DNA from: Rhodobacterales bacterium HKCCE4037
GTDB taxonomy: Bacteria; Pseudomonadota; Alphaproteobacteria; Rhodobacterales; Rhodobacteraceae
Direction: 5' to 3'
DNA length: 64,000 nt
Assembly: GCA_015689645.1 (NCBI GenBank)
Contig: WVSM01000001.1
Span: 620,001-684,000, forward strand
Within the stretch, counting starts at the first letter, position 1. Every line of letters begins with the position of its first letter. Positions 36,224-45,212 of the stretch are shown here, in pieces. The position numbers were made by a program, and so were the translations under genes. The notes below the pieces were generated by a model. It saw nothing but the letters and a program-made list of their open reading frames with translations, was not told where the DNA came from and did not search any database.

Positions 36224-37459
36224 ATGAGCTCCACGACCGATACAGACCTGATGGCAGATGACACCCGCGCGAAGCGGAACGTGATCGTCCTCGTGCTGGC
36301 GCAAGCCTTCCTCGGCTCGCAGATGCCGATGATCTTCGTGGTCGGTGGCCTTGCGGGCCTGATGATCGCGCCGAGCCCCGCGCTGGCGACGATCCCGATC
36401 TCGCTGATCGTCTTCGGGTCGATGACCACGGCACCTTGGCTTTCGGCGGTGATGCAGCGCTTTGGGCGGACGACCGGCTTTTACATCGGCGCAGCGGGAG
36501 GGGCCACGGGTGCTGCGGTATCGGGCTTCGGGCTTTGGATCGACAGTTTCGCGCTGTTCCTTCTGGGCTCGTATTTCACCGGCATCTACATGAGCGCGCA
36601 GGGCTTCTACCGCTTTGCCGCGACCGACACCGCGTCGGACAGCTTCCGGCCCAAGGCGATTTCCTACGTCATGGCCGGTGGGCTTCTATCGGCGCTCATT
36701 GGCCCGCAACTGGTCAAGGCCACATCCGAGGCGACGGTGATCCCGTTCCTCGGCACCTACGCGGCGGTGATCGTGCTGAACCTCGTCGGCGCGTTGCTGT
36801 TCGCCTTTCTCGACGTGCCGAAGCCGCAACCCGTCGCCGCCGACGCGCCGCGCGGTCGCAGCCGGGCGGAGCTGTTGAAGGACCCCAAGATCATCGTCGC
36901 GATGATCTGCGCCGCCGTCTCCTACGCCCTGATGAACCTTATGATGACCTCGACGCCGCTGGCGGTCGTGGGCTGCGGGTTCTCTACCGGTAATGCCGCC
37001 GATATCGTCTCGGCCCACGTGATCGCGATGTTCGCGCCGTCCTTCGTGACCGGCCACCTGATCGCGCGCTTCGGCACGGTGAAGATCGTGGCGACCGGCC
37101 TGTTCCTGCTGGCCGCTGCCGGTGGCGTGGCGCTGTCGGGGGTGGAACTCTACCAATTCTTCGTGGCGCTCGTCCTTCTGGGCGTCGGCTGGAATTTCGG
37201 CTTCATCGGCGCGACCGCGATGCTGACCCAGGCGCACCGCCCCGAGGAGCGCGGCGCGGTGCAGGGGATGAACGATTTCGTCGTCTTCGGCTGCGTGACC
37301 GTGGCCTCGCTCAGCTCCGGCTTCCTGATGTATTCGGGCGGCGAGGACGTGGTTGCGGGCTGGACCAGCGTGAACCTCGCCATGGCGCCGTTCCTCGCGC
37401 TGGCGGGGGCAGCGCTGATCTATCTGGCGATGCAGCCGAAGGGTGCGCGCGCCGCCTGA
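36224..37459 (+). CDS. MFS transporter
   Basis: A 411-residue integral membrane protein starting MSSTTDTDLMADDTRAKRNV, with about 12 hydrophobic segments and a central cytoplasmic loop near RGRSRAELLKDPK. MFS-like features include the RFGRTTGFYIGA loop between helices 2 and 3 and the HRPEERGAVQGMNDF segment in the second half. Substrate is unknown; the family includes drug and metabolite exporters. It is divergent from alkA with 89 nt between starts and ends convergently 27 nt before the next stop. Confidence 0.85.
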   Translation: MSSTTDTDLMADDTRAKRNVIVLVLAQAFLGSQMPMIFVVGGLAGLMIAPSPALATIPISLIVFGSMTTAPWLSAVMQRFGRTTGFYIGAAGGATGAAVSGFGLWIDSFALFLLGSYFTGIYMSAQGFYRFAATDTASDSFRPKAISYVMAGGLLSALIGPQLVKATSEATVIPFLGTYAAVIVLNLVGALLFAFLDVPKPQPVAADAPRGRSRAELLKDPKIIVAMICAAVSYALMNLMMTSTPLAVVGCGFSTGNAADIVSAHVIAMFAPSFVTGHLIARFGTVKIVATGLFLLAAAGGVALSGVELYQFFVALVLLGVGWNFGFIGATAMLTQAHRPEERGAVQGMNDFVVFGCVTVASLSSGFLMYSGGEDVVAGWTSVNLAMAPFLALAGAALIYLAMQPKGARAA

Positions 37460-37486
37460 GTGGCGACTGCCTGCTACGGTCGAAAG

Positions 37487-38230
37487 CTAGAGACGTCCGA
37501 AAAGGGCGGCCCGGATCAGCGAGAATCGCTCCGATAGCGGGCCGCTTTCCAGCCGGCCTTCGGCCACGGCCATCGGGTCACGCGCGGCGCGTGTGAGGAT
37601 CGCGCGGGCACCGGCCGCTTCGAACAGAGCTGGCGCGGCCGCGTTGCGCGGGAGGCGGCGGGGAAGGGCTGCGAGTGCGTTCGCGGCCAGCGAGGCGACG
37701 CTTTCGGGGCGACCATCGACCAGCGGCAATCGGCCCCGCGCCTCGAGTTCCGGAGCCGCGACAAGGTAACGGGCGAGGGCCGCGGCATGGCCGACCGCAC
37801 GGATCGTGTCGTCGACAGTGCCGCCAAGGGCGCGGTAGCCCACTTCGATCAGCGCCGCACCGGTCTGGTCGAGATAGTCGCGGAAATGGGCCTCATCCTC
37901 GAACGCATCGCGGTAGATATCCCAGCGGCGCGCGGCGACCAGCTGGTCGAGCCGCCCTGCCCCCTCGGCCTCCAGGAATCCCAGCGCATCGACAACCTCG
38001 TGCCGCCTGCCCCGGCCTTCGGCGATCTCTTCCAGCGCGTCGCGCCACCATTGCAGGCGCATCTCGGCGATCATCGGCTCTTCCGTCACCCAAGGGGCGC
38101 GGCTGACCTCGATGTTGAAGGCGTAGAGCGGGAGCAGAACCTTGCGCGCGGGCACAGGCGCGGCCATCGCGGCGCGGAACCGGCGCGGATCACCGCGCGC
38201 GACCAGTTCGGCACAGGCCTGAACACTCAA
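37487..38230 (-). CDS. Squalene/phytoene synthase-like (NDUFAF6-type) protein, TTG start
   Basis: A 247-residue protein of the trans-isoprenyl diphosphate synthase fold. The start is a TTG at 38230 whose TTGA overlaps the methyltransferase stop; downstream reading MSVQACAELVARGDPRRFRA matches the family N-terminus. Where true squalene or phytoene synthases have an Asp-rich DxxxD, this protein reads YAFNIEVSRAP, so catalytic metal binding looks lost. Bacterial proteins of this type resemble mitochondrial NDUFAF6, a complex I assembly factor. Operon order is cimA, secreted protein, methyltransferase, this gene, all overlapping. Confidence 0.75.
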   Translation of the reverse strand: MSVQACAELVARGDPRRFRAAMAAPVPARKVLLPLYAFNIEVSRAPWVTEEPMIAEMRLQWWRDALEEIAEGRGRRHEVVDALGFLEAEGAGRLDQLVAARRWDIYRDAFEDEAHFRDYLDQTGAALIEVGYRALGGTVDDTIRAVGHAAALARYLVAAPELEARGRLPLVDGRPESVASLAANALAALPRRLPRNAAAPALFEAAGARAILTRAARDPMAVAEGRLESGPLSERFSLIRAALFGRL

Positions 38231-38949
38231 ACCGGGCGCACCACGCAGAGCATGTAGCCGGTCTCGGCCTTGTTGGCGCGCCAGCCTTCGATTTCCGCGA
38301 GGTGCTCGTCCAGCGCCGCGATCATCGTCTCGTCCGCGCCGCGCCGCAGCCTGGAGATACGGTCCTCCAGGGGGCGGTAATAGCTTTCCCACGCGATGTC
38401 CGAGACAGGCTTGTGGGCGATCATCTCGTAACCCGCCGCTTCGATCTGCGCGGTGATGCCGTCGAGCGTTTTCGGCTGGTATTCTTCGCCCCAATAGGCC
38501 TTCGCGGCATCCGACGGCGTATCTATGAAAAAGACCGGCTCGGAAAAGGCGATCGCCCCGCCCTCCATCAGTGCCGCGCGCCAGCCCGTCAGCGCCGCCT
38601 CGATGCCGACGAAATAGACCGCGCCCGCGCACCAGATGAAGTCGAACGGGCCTTCTGGCGCGAGGTAATCGCCGGTCAGCAGCGTCACGCGGTCGTCCTT
38701 GCCCCAGCGCGCCGTGGCGGCCTCGATGAAGCCGGGATGCTTGTCGATGGCGGTGACATGGCCGCGCGCGGCGACCCGCAAAAGCGCGCCGATATCGCCG
38801 CCCGGCCCGCAGGCCGCGTCGAGGATCTGCGCGCGCGAAGTGATCCCGGCGATCTCGGCGGCCCAGGCCACGTCGGCGGTCTCCCCCGGCCCTTCGCGGG
38901 GCAGATCGGCATGGATGGTGAAGAAAATCTCGGGGTCGATGAAGCTCAT
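38227..38949 (-). CDS. SAM-dependent methyltransferase (class I)
   Basis: A 240-residue cytoplasmic protein with the SAM motif QILDAACGPGGDIG (41-54) and further class I pattern LLTGDYLAPEGPFDFIWCAG. The start MSFIDPEIFFTIHADLPREG (38949) overlaps the previous stop as ATGA. Substrate unknown; it sits between a secreted protein and an NDUFAF6-like protein. The C-terminus reaches into the start codon of the next gene. Confidence 0.85.
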   Translation of the reverse strand: MSFIDPEIFFTIHADLPREGPGETADVAWAAEIAGITSRAQILDAACGPGGDIGALLRVAARGHVTAIDKHPGFIEAATARWGKDDRVTLLTGDYLAPEGPFDFIWCAGAVYFVGIEAALTGWRAALMEGGAIAFSEPVFFIDTPSDAAKAYWGEEYQPKTLDGITAQIEAAGYEMIAHKPVSDIAWESYYRPLEDRISRLRRGADETMIAALDEHLAEIEGWRANKAETGYMLCVVRPV

Positions 38950-39443
38950 GGCTGGGTCCGGCAGATATCGCGCATGGCGGGGATCACGTCGCCGAACCAT
39001 TCGCGGACGGGCGTGCCGGACGGATCGCCGGTCGCCGTGATGATGGCGTCGTTCAACTCGAGAAACTCCGCGCTGACGCAGGGCGCGTCGTAGGTGAGCG
39101 GCGGTGCGTCGGGGTAGACAACCGCAACCGAGACGCGACCCACGGTATCGCCCGCGCAGGTACTGGCATCGGGCGGCGGCGGCAGGTTGGCGAGGCCTTC
39201 GGTGATGGTGGCTTCAAGCACCGGGAAAGTGTCGGACAGCCCGTCGAACAGGAAATTCTGCATCGGCACCTCCGAGCCTTCGGGCGGGATCGCGATGGAC
39301 AGCAGATCACCTTCGTGCCCGTAGATCGCGATGGCCGTGCCTTCCTCGGGCCCGCCTGCGGAGAGGCAGATCGTCTCCGCCTCCTGCGCGGACGCGCCCG
39401 TGGCAAGAGTCAGTGCCGCAAGAAACGGCGGGATGCGGATCAT
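38946..39443 (-). CDS. Secreted hypothetical protein in the cimA operon
   Basis: A 165-residue protein with a clear signal peptide (MIRIPPFLAALTLATGASAQ, cut after SAQ), so it is periplasmic. The mature part has four cysteines (in ETICLSAGG, DASTCAGD, DAPCVSAE and MRDICRTQP), enough for two disulfides, and no named domain. Its ATG overlaps the cimA stop, and its own stop overlaps the methyltransferase start. I do not recognise a function. Confidence 0.7.
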   Translation of the reverse strand: MIRIPPFLAALTLATGASAQEAETICLSAGGPEEGTAIAIYGHEGDLLSIAIPPEGSEVPMQNFLFDGLSDTFPVLEATITEGLANLPPPPDASTCAGDTVGRVSVAVVYPDAPPLTYDAPCVSAEFLELNDAIITATGDPSGTPVREWFGDVIPAMRDICRTQP

Positions 39444-41056
39444 AGCGTGGCGCCTTCCTGCACCAGTTTCCATGTCACCGCATCCAACAGGGCCTCGAAA
39501 CTGGCGTCAACGATGTTGGGCGAGACGCCGACGGTGGACCAGCGCCGCCCGGTGCTGTCCTCGCTGTCGATGATGACGCGGGTCACGGCCTCGGTCCCGC
39601 CTTGCGTGATGCGGACCTTGAAGTCCACGAGGCGGATGTCGTCGATGTATTTCTGGTAGGGTCCGAGGTCCTTGGCGAGCGCCTTCGACAGCGCGTTGAC
39701 CGGGCCGCGGTCGGAGCCGCTTTCATCGAGGCTTTCGCTGACCGAGAGCTTCTTCTCGTCGCCGATCTTCACCACGACGACGGCCTCGGACAGGCTGACC
39801 ATGCGGTTGTACTTGTTCTTCCGCCGCTCGACCGTGACCTTGTAGCGCTTCACTTCGAAGAAGTTCGGCAACAGGCCGAGGGCGCGGCGGGCGAGCAGTT
39901 CGAACGAGGCCTGCGCGGTGTCGAAGCTGTAGCCCTGATCCTCGCGCGCCTTGATGTCTTCGAGGATCTGCGCCAGCGCCGGGTTGTCCTTCTCGACCTC
40001 CAGCCCGGCATCGGCAAGCCGCTTGCGCAGGTTCGACTGCCCCGCCTGGTTGGACATCGGGATGATGCGCTTGTTGCCGACGAGGGCCGGGTCGATGTGT
40101 TCGTAGGTCGTGGGGTTCTTGACGATGGCCGAGGCGTGCAGGCCCGCCTTGTGGGCGAAGGCCGAGGCGCCGACATAGGCCGCCTGCCGGAAGGGCACGC
40201 GGTTGAGGATGTCGTCGAGCATCCGGCTGGTGCGGGTCAGGCTTTCCAGCGTCTCGGCGGCGATGCCGGTTTCGTACTGGCTCTTGTACGGCTCCTTGAG
40301 CAGCAGCGTCGGGATCAGCGTGGTGAGGTTGGCGTTGCCGCAGCGCTCACCCAGGCCGTTCAGCGTGCCCTGGATCTGCCGCGCGCCCGCGTCGACGGCG
40401 GCGAGGCTGCCCGCGACGGCGGTTTCCGTGTCATTGTGGGTGTGGATGCCGATGTGATCGCCGGGGATGCCGGCCTCGATCACGGCGCGGGTGATGGCGT
40501 GGATCTCGTGCGGGAGCGTGCCGCCGTTGGTATCGCAGAGCACGACCCAGCGGGCGCCGGCCTCGTAGGCGGCCTTGGCGCAGCGCAGCGCGTAGTCGGG
40601 ATGGGCCTTGTAGCCGTCGAAGAAATGCTCGGCATCGAAGAGCGCCTCGCGGCCCTCAGCGACGATATGGGCGATGGAGGCCCGGATGTTCTCGGCGTTC
40701 TCGTCGAGCGTGATGCCGAGGGCGTCGGTGACGTGGAAATCGTGGCTCTTGCCGACGATGCAGACGGTGGCCGTGCCCGCGTTCAGGACGGCGGCGAGGA
40801 CGTCGTCGTTCTCGGCGGAGCGGCCAGCGCGCTTGGTCATGCCGAAGGCGGTCATCTTTGCGCGCGTCTCGGGGGCCGCGTCGAAGAAGGCACTGTCGGT
40901 CGGGTTCGCGCCGGGCCAGCCGCCTTCGATATAGTCGAGGCCGAGGCTGTCGAGGGCCTCGGCGATGCGGATCTTCTCGGGGGTGGAGAATTGGACGCCC
41001 TGGGTCTGCTGGCCGTCGCGGAGCGTGGTGTCGTAGAGGTAGAGGCGGTCGGTCAT
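39440..41056 (-). CDS. cimA: (R)-citramalate synthase
   Basis: Condenses pyruvate with acetyl-CoA to citramalate, the threonine-independent entry to isoleucine synthesis. The 538-residue protein starts MTDRLYLYDTTLRDGQQTQG (metal- and substrate-binding D9, R13, D14). HTHNDTETAVA supplies metal histidines, GERCGNANL is the family motif, and the C-terminal LeuA-type allosteric domain (about 415-530) allows feedback by isoleucine. It belongs to the CimA group, not to LeuA or HCS, by the LYLYDTTLRDG and LDYIEGGWPGANP signatures. An in-frame start at 41092 would lie in a repeat and is rejected. It heads a four-gene overlapping operon. Confidence 0.93.
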   Translation of the reverse strand: MTDRLYLYDTTLRDGQQTQGVQFSTPEKIRIAEALDSLGLDYIEGGWPGANPTDSAFFDAAPETRAKMTAFGMTKRAGRSAENDDVLAAVLNAGTATVCIVGKSHDFHVTDALGITLDENAENIRASIAHIVAEGREALFDAEHFFDGYKAHPDYALRCAKAAYEAGARWVVLCDTNGGTLPHEIHAITRAVIEAGIPGDHIGIHTHNDTETAVAGSLAAVDAGARQIQGTLNGLGERCGNANLTTLIPTLLLKEPYKSQYETGIAAETLESLTRTSRMLDDILNRVPFRQAAYVGASAFAHKAGLHASAIVKNPTTYEHIDPALVGNKRIIPMSNQAGQSNLRKRLADAGLEVEKDNPALAQILEDIKAREDQGYSFDTAQASFELLARRALGLLPNFFEVKRYKVTVERRKNKYNRMVSLSEAVVVVKIGDEKKLSVSESLDESGSDRGPVNALSKALAKDLGPYQKYIDDIRLVDFKVRITQGGTEAVTRVIIDSEDSTGRRWSTVGVSPNIVDASFEALLDAVTWKLVQEGATL

Positions 41057-41075
41057 GGGTGGGCTCCGCCTTGGC

Positions 41076-41219
41076 TGTGCAAGCTTGCACAATCGCGTAA
41101 GCTATTGAAAAGGCTGGGTTCGAGGTGTGGTCTTGAGGGTTTGTTAAGGGTTGCGCGCAAGGCGCAGGGCGGGAGATGTCCCGCGGGTAGCGCGGACGGC
41201 GGGACAAGTCCCGCCCTAC
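41076..41219 (-). repeat. Composite repeat with TGTGCAAGCTTGCACA palindrome, copy 2
   Basis: Minus-strand order: CCGTAGGGCGGG with hairpin GGCGGGAC-TT-GTCCCGCC (41196-41213), a second hairpin GCGGGA-catc-TCCCGC (41167-41182), ACCCTTAA, AGCCTTTTCAAT, and the palindrome TGTGCAAGCTTGCACA (41076-41091). The palindrome ends 19 nt before the cimA ATG, so it is within the likely leader. The matching element at 26355-26479 precedes tRNA-Gly in the same relative orientation. The remainder of the gap (41220-41354) shows no further feature. Confidence 0.65.
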
Positions 41220-41354
41220 GGTTCGGGCGCATGTCTTGCAATATGCGCAGAAAGCCGGGTCGCTTGCGGCCCGGCCAGCCCCCGACCGCCCCCATGGGCG
41301 GGGGCTTCACCCCCACCCGCGGCCGGGGGCAGGCCTTGCGATTGGTGCGAGCCA

Positions 41355-42761
41355 TCACAGGTCCTCCAGCTTGGAGGGGTCGAAATCAACCTCTGGCCTG
41401 AGGTTCACGCCGGACTTGTTCATCTGCACGGATACATTCGCCTCGACCAAACGCGTCTTGAGCCTGTCAACTTCGCTGAAGTCCTTGGTCTCCATAGCCT
41501 TCAGGCGCACCTCCTGAAGACGCGCCGCAAGATCGGACAATCGAGCGACCCCGTCGCGGTAAGTTTCAACCTGCTTTTCCAGCTGTTGCCAGTTGAAGAA
41601 TCCGAGAAACACGAGGTTTCGCGCCAGCGCATTTGCATCCGGTTGATCGCGAAGCCGGCGCAAGCGCACCAGCGCCTCGTGTGTGTTCAGATCATCGGCC
41701 AACGCGGCAACGATTTCTGAATCCACATCCAGCGATTTAGCCGCTTCGATATCACCCATCATCGCGATCGTTTCGATATAGCCATGAAGCGTAAATGCCG
41801 CTTCAACCGCTTTCTCGGCAGTCCAATCCATCGGCTTGCCGTAATGCGTCCCGAGAAAGACCATGCGGATGACCTCTCCCGGAATACCCTTTCCGCCGGG
41901 GCCGTGCCCCTCCAGCAAATCCCGCACGGTGAAGAAGTTGCCGAGGCTCTTGGACATCTTCTTGCCCTCGACCTGCAGCATCTCGTTGTGGAGCCAGATG
42001 CGCGCGAAGGGGTGGCCTGCGGCGCAGCTCTGGGCGACCTCGTTCTCGTGGTGCGGGAACAGCAGGTCCGAGCCGCCGGCGTGGATGTCGAATTCTTCTC
42101 CGAGAATGGCGTGGGACATGGCGGAGCATTCGATATGCCAGCCGGGGCGGCCCCTGCCCCATGGGCTGTCCCAGCCGGGAATGTCGTCGGCGGAGGGTTT
42201 CCAGAGGACGAAGTCCATCGGGTCCTCCTTGTAGGGTGCGACTTCCACACGCGCGCCCGCGATCATATCGTCGACGGAGCGGCCCGAGAGCTTGCCGTAA
42301 TCCGCGAAGGAGCGCACGCGGAAGAGGACGTGGCCGTCCTTCGCGTAGGCGTGGCCCTTGTCGATCAGGTCCTCGATGAAGGTGACCATCTCGGCGATAT
42401 AGGCCGTGGCGCGGGGCATGTGGGTGGGCTCGAGCACGCCGAGGGCACCCATGTCGTCGAGATACCATTGCGACGTCTCGGCGGTGATGTCGCTGATCGG
42501 GCGACCGGTCTCGGCCGCGCGGGCGTTGATCTTGTCATCGACGTCGGTGAAGTTGCGCACGAAGGTGACGTTCTCCGCCCCGAAGACATGGCGCAGCAGG
42601 CGGAAGAGCTGGTCGAAGACCACTGCGGACCGCGCGTTGCCGATATGGGCGCGGTCGTAGACCGTGGGGCCGCAGAGATACATCGAGACCTTGCCGGGCA
42701 CGATCGGGTCGAGCCGTTCGAGCGAGCGGGTCCTGGAGTTCTTGAGGGTGATGTCTGCCAT
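41355..42761 (-). CDS. cysS: Cysteinyl-tRNA synthetase
   Basis: Charges tRNA-Cys. The 468-residue protein (start [20 protein letters not shown], 42761) has the zinc cysteine C30 in YLCGPTVYD, the class I HIGN motif (39-42), C212 in HIECSAMS, the HHENE zinc region and KMSKS (268-272). The C-terminal third (encoded by about 41355-41860) is lower in G+C (some 60-nt blocks near 50-60 percent against more than 62 percent in the rest) and uses more A/T-ending codons. That may be drift in a less constrained region or a recombined segment. It is a single-gene unit with the repeat at 42945 upstream. Confidence 0.96.
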   Translation of the reverse strand: MADITLKNSRTRSLERLDPIVPGKVSMYLCGPTVYDRAHIGNARSAVVFDQLFRLLRHVFGAENVTFVRNFTDVDDKINARAAETGRPISDITAETSQWYLDDMGALGVLEPTHMPRATAYIAEMVTFIEDLIDKGHAYAKDGHVLFRVRSFADYGKLSGRSVDDMIAGARVEVAPYKEDPMDFVLWKPSADDIPGWDSPWGRGRPGWHIECSAMSHAILGEEFDIHAGGSDLLFPHHENEVAQSCAAGHPFARIWLHNEMLQVEGKKMSKSLGNFFTVRDLLEGHGPGGKGIPGEVIRMVFLGTHYGKPMDWTAEKAVEAAFTLHGYIETIAMMGDIEAAKSLDVDSEIVAALADDLNTHEALVRLRRLRDQPDANALARNLVFLGFFNWQQLEKQVETYRDGVARLSDLAARLQEVRLKAMETKDFSEVDRLKTRLVEANVSVQMNKSGVNLRPEVDFDPSKLEDL

Positions 42762-42944
42762 GTGGTCAAAGTCCAAAGCGCGGGATCGGGCGACGCGGGG
42801 TCGGCCTAGCAGCTTGGATTATCCTTGGAAACCACGACTGACCGGCCCGCGATGTTCAGCGGGGAATACAAATGCCGATAAGGGTGCAGATGTTGGTCAT
42901 GGGGAGCCGATAGCACGGGGAGCGCCTGTCAAGCAAGAACCATG

Positions 42945-43082
42945 GGGATTGCGCCCGCTTCGCGGTCGCCCGGGGCGGATTTTTTGGAAAAATCCGGGGC
43001 CGTTTGACGGGTGACGGGATCAGGCTTCGAGGGCGGTCCGGGTGGCTGCCTTGGGATGTGCATTTTCATGGAACAAAGATGG
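42945..43082 (+). repeat. Bipartite intergenic repeat, copy C
   Basis: Begins GGGATTGCGCCCGCTTCGCGG, followed by GTCGCCCGGGG, a hairpin GGATTTTT-TGG-AAAAATCC (42977-42995), and ends with TGCATTTTCATGGAACAAAGATGG, very like the end of copy A. It occupies the divergent gap between cysS and the aminotransferase (42762-43154). I see nothing nameable in 42762-42944 or 43083-43154 beyond the GAAGGAGG ribosome-binding site of the aminotransferase. Confidence 0.65.
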
Positions 43083-43154
43083 TTGGGGTTGCGCGCCCTC
43101 GCCGCCCGTGACCATCTGCGGCAAGCGGAAATTGGTGCTGGAAGGAGGCGCGCG

Positions 43155-44348
43155 ATGGCGGATTTGTCGAAGCGGATCACCGGTTTGACACCGGGGGGCG
43201 ATGACGGCTGGGGGCTGTTCTACCGCGCGCGGGCGCTGAAGGCGGCGGGTGAGCCGATCCTGGAGCTGACGATCGGCGAGCATGACGTGCGCACCGACCC
43301 GGCGATCCTGGAGGCGATGCATGCCTCGGCCAGGGGCGGCCACACGGGATATGCCGCGGTGCCCGGGATCGCGCCCCTGCGGCAGGCGGTGGCGGAGCGG
43401 CTGACGGCGTCGAGCGGCGTGGCGCACGGCCCGGAGAACGTGCTGATCACGCCCGGTGGGCAGGCGGGGCTCTTCGCGGCGCACCATGCGGCCTGTGACG
43501 AGGGCGACCGGGCCATGCTGATCGACCCCTATTACGCGACCTATCCCGGCACGATCCGGGGTGTGGGCGCGGTGCCGGTGCCGGTGGCCGCGCGGCCCGA
43601 GGACGGATTCCAGCCGCGCGAGGCGGATCTGGCGGCGGCGGCGGAGGCCTCGGGGGCGCGGAGCCTGCTAATCAACACGCCGAACAATCCCACGGGCGCG
43701 GTTTATTCCGACGCGACGCTGGAGGGCATCGCGCGGGTCGCGGAGGCCCATGACCTGTGGGTGATCTCGGACGAGGTCTATGACGCGCAGGTCTGGGACG
43801 GGCGGCACCGGCCCTTTGCCGGTCTGCCGGGGATGTTCGAGCGGACGCTGACGGTCGGCTCGCTTTCCAAGAGCCATGCGATGACGGGCTCGCGCCTCGG
43901 TTGGGTGGCCGGGCCTGAGGCGGCGATGGCGCATCTGCTGAACCTTGCCACCCATACGACCTATGGCGTGCCCGGGTATATCCAGGAGGCGGGGCTGTTT
44001 GCGCTGCGCCAGGGGCCCGAGGCGCAGGCTGCCGTGGCCGCACCGTTCCGGCGGCGGCGGGACATGGTGCTGCAGCGGCTGGAGGGGCAACAGGCGTTGC
44101 GCGCGATCCCGCCTGCGGGGGCGATGTACGTGATGCTGGACGTGCGGGCCACGGGTATGAGCGGCGAGGCCTTCGGCGCCGGGCTGCTGGAGGAGGAGAA
44201 GGTCGCGATCATGCCGGGCGAGAGCTTCGGCGCGGCGGCGGCGGGGCATATTCGTGTCGCGCTGACGCTGCCGGACGAGCAGTTCGCGGAGGCGCTGGAC
44301 CGGCTGTTTGCCTATGCCGACCGGCAGGTGGAGAAGGTCGTCGCCTGA
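43155..44348 (+). CDS. Class I/II pyridoxal-phosphate aminotransferase
   Basis: A 397-residue fold-type I aminotransferase (start MADLSKRITGLTPGGDDGWG after GGAGG). It shows the cofactor residues N178 in NTPNNPTG, D206 in VISDEVYD and the PLP lysine K239 in SLSKSHAMTGSRLGW. The substrate is not readable: aspartate, aromatic or branched amino acids are all possible. It stands alone, convergent with an outer-membrane protein gene, with a strong terminator between. Confidence 0.9.
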   Translation: MADLSKRITGLTPGGDDGWGLFYRARALKAAGEPILELTIGEHDVRTDPAILEAMHASARGGHTGYAAVPGIAPLRQAVAERLTASSGVAHGPENVLITPGGQAGLFAAHHAACDEGDRAMLIDPYYATYPGTIRGVGAVPVPVAARPEDGFQPREADLAAAAEASGARSLLINTPNNPTGAVYSDATLEGIARVAEAHDLWVISDEVYDAQVWDGRHRPFAGLPGMFERTLTVGSLSKSHAMTGSRLGWVAGPEAAMAHLLNLATHTTYGVPGYIQEAGLFALRQGPEAQAAVAAPFRRRRDMVLQRLEGQQALRAIPPAGAMYVMLDVRATGMSGEAFGAGLLEEEKVAIMPGESFGAAAAGHIRVALTLPDEQFAEALDRLFAYADRQVEKVVA

Positions 44349-44360
44349 GCCGGCATGAAA

Positions 44361-44389
44361 AAAGGCCCGTGCGGGGTGCACGGGCCTTT
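44361..44389 (-). terminator. Factor-independent terminator of the outer-membrane protein gene
   Basis: Perfect 12-bp stem AAAGGCCCGTGC / GCACGGGCCTTT with a 5-nt loop. On the minus strand the stem runs into six T residues (complement of 44358-44363), 20 nt after the stop of the gene at 44410. It may also stop plus-strand transcripts from the aminotransferase gene, where only a short T run follows. Confidence 0.9.
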
Positions 44390-44409
44390 GGATCAATCTG
44401 GTGTTCGGA

Positions 44410-45021
44410 TCAGAAGCGGAAGGCCGCGTTGATGCCGAAGGTGGTTGCCGAGACGTCGGCGCCGCCGTTGTTGAAGTCTTCGAACTCGTGCTGGAGAACT
44501 TCCGCACCGACGGTGACGTTGTCGGTGACAAGGTAGTCCATGCCGGCACCGAAGAAATAACCGGTGTCGTCGACGTCCGTACCGCCGACGGTCGCGTAGG
44601 CCTGAGCGACACCGGCCGTACCGTAGATCAGCGCGGGGCCGGCGTCGAAGCCGGCTTCAATGCCAAGCCGGTGCACGGCGTCAATCGAGCCGGCCGGGGC
44701 ACCGGCGGCGTCTTCAAGGTCGATGTCTGCAAGGTTCAGGTCGAGTTCCGCGCCGACGACGAAATCGCCGAAGTCGTAGCGGTAGCCGCCGAAGAGGCCG
44801 TAGAGGGCGCCGGTGCCTTCGGTGTCATCGACGTCATCGATCTGGACATCGCCATATTCGACCTGCGCACCGCCGTAGAAGCCGGTCCAGTCATAGCCGA
44901 CGGGCGCGGGTGCCGGGGCGACGGGGGCCGGTGCGGGGGCTGCGGGTTCGACATAGCCACCTGCCATCGCGGCGAAGGGGGTCAGGGCAATGGTGCCTGC
45001 AAGTACTGCGATTTTCATCAT
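44410..45021 (-). CDS. Outer-membrane beta-barrel protein (OmpA-like/Omp25-type)
   Basis: A 203-residue protein with a signal peptide (MMKIAVLAGTIALTPFAAMA), an Ala/Pro linker (PAAPAPAPVAPAPAPV) and then alternating strands with Tyr/Phe/Gly girdles: DWTGFYGGAQVEYGDV, GGYRYDFGDFVVGAELD, and the C-terminal FGINAAFRF with terminal Phe, the outer-membrane insertion signal. About eight strands are likely. Such proteins maintain envelope integrity or act as porin-like surface proteins. AAAGGA lies before the ATG. Strong terminator downstream. Confidence 0.88.
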   Translation of the reverse strand: MMKIAVLAGTIALTPFAAMAGGYVEPAAPAPAPVAPAPAPVGYDWTGFYGGAQVEYGDVQIDDVDDTEGTGALYGLFGGYRYDFGDFVVGAELDLNLADIDLEDAAGAPAGSIDAVHRLGIEAGFDAGPALIYGTAGVAQAYATVGGTDVDDTGYFFGAGMDYLVTDNVTVGAEVLQHEFEDFNNGGADVSATTFGINAAFRF

Positions 45022-45212
45022 TCGGATCCTTTGTTCCGTGTCTCTGGTTCCGGGAATTCAACGTGTTCGTTGCACGTCGGTTCCATCGTGGCTCCATGAT
45101 CGTTTCATGGTGTTTCCACGGGCGAGACATAGGGATCACGGCGCGGTTTGCACCTCACGAGATCGTGGGGTCGGGCGGGGCGGCTGAAAACCGCCAAGCC
45201 ATCGGCGGTGTG

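Noticed and set aside
41057-41092. Upstream start of cimA giving an MCKLAQ N-terminus
   Set aside because: Those codons come from the repeat palindrome, and the conserved protein starts at MTDRLYLYDTTLRDG (41056).
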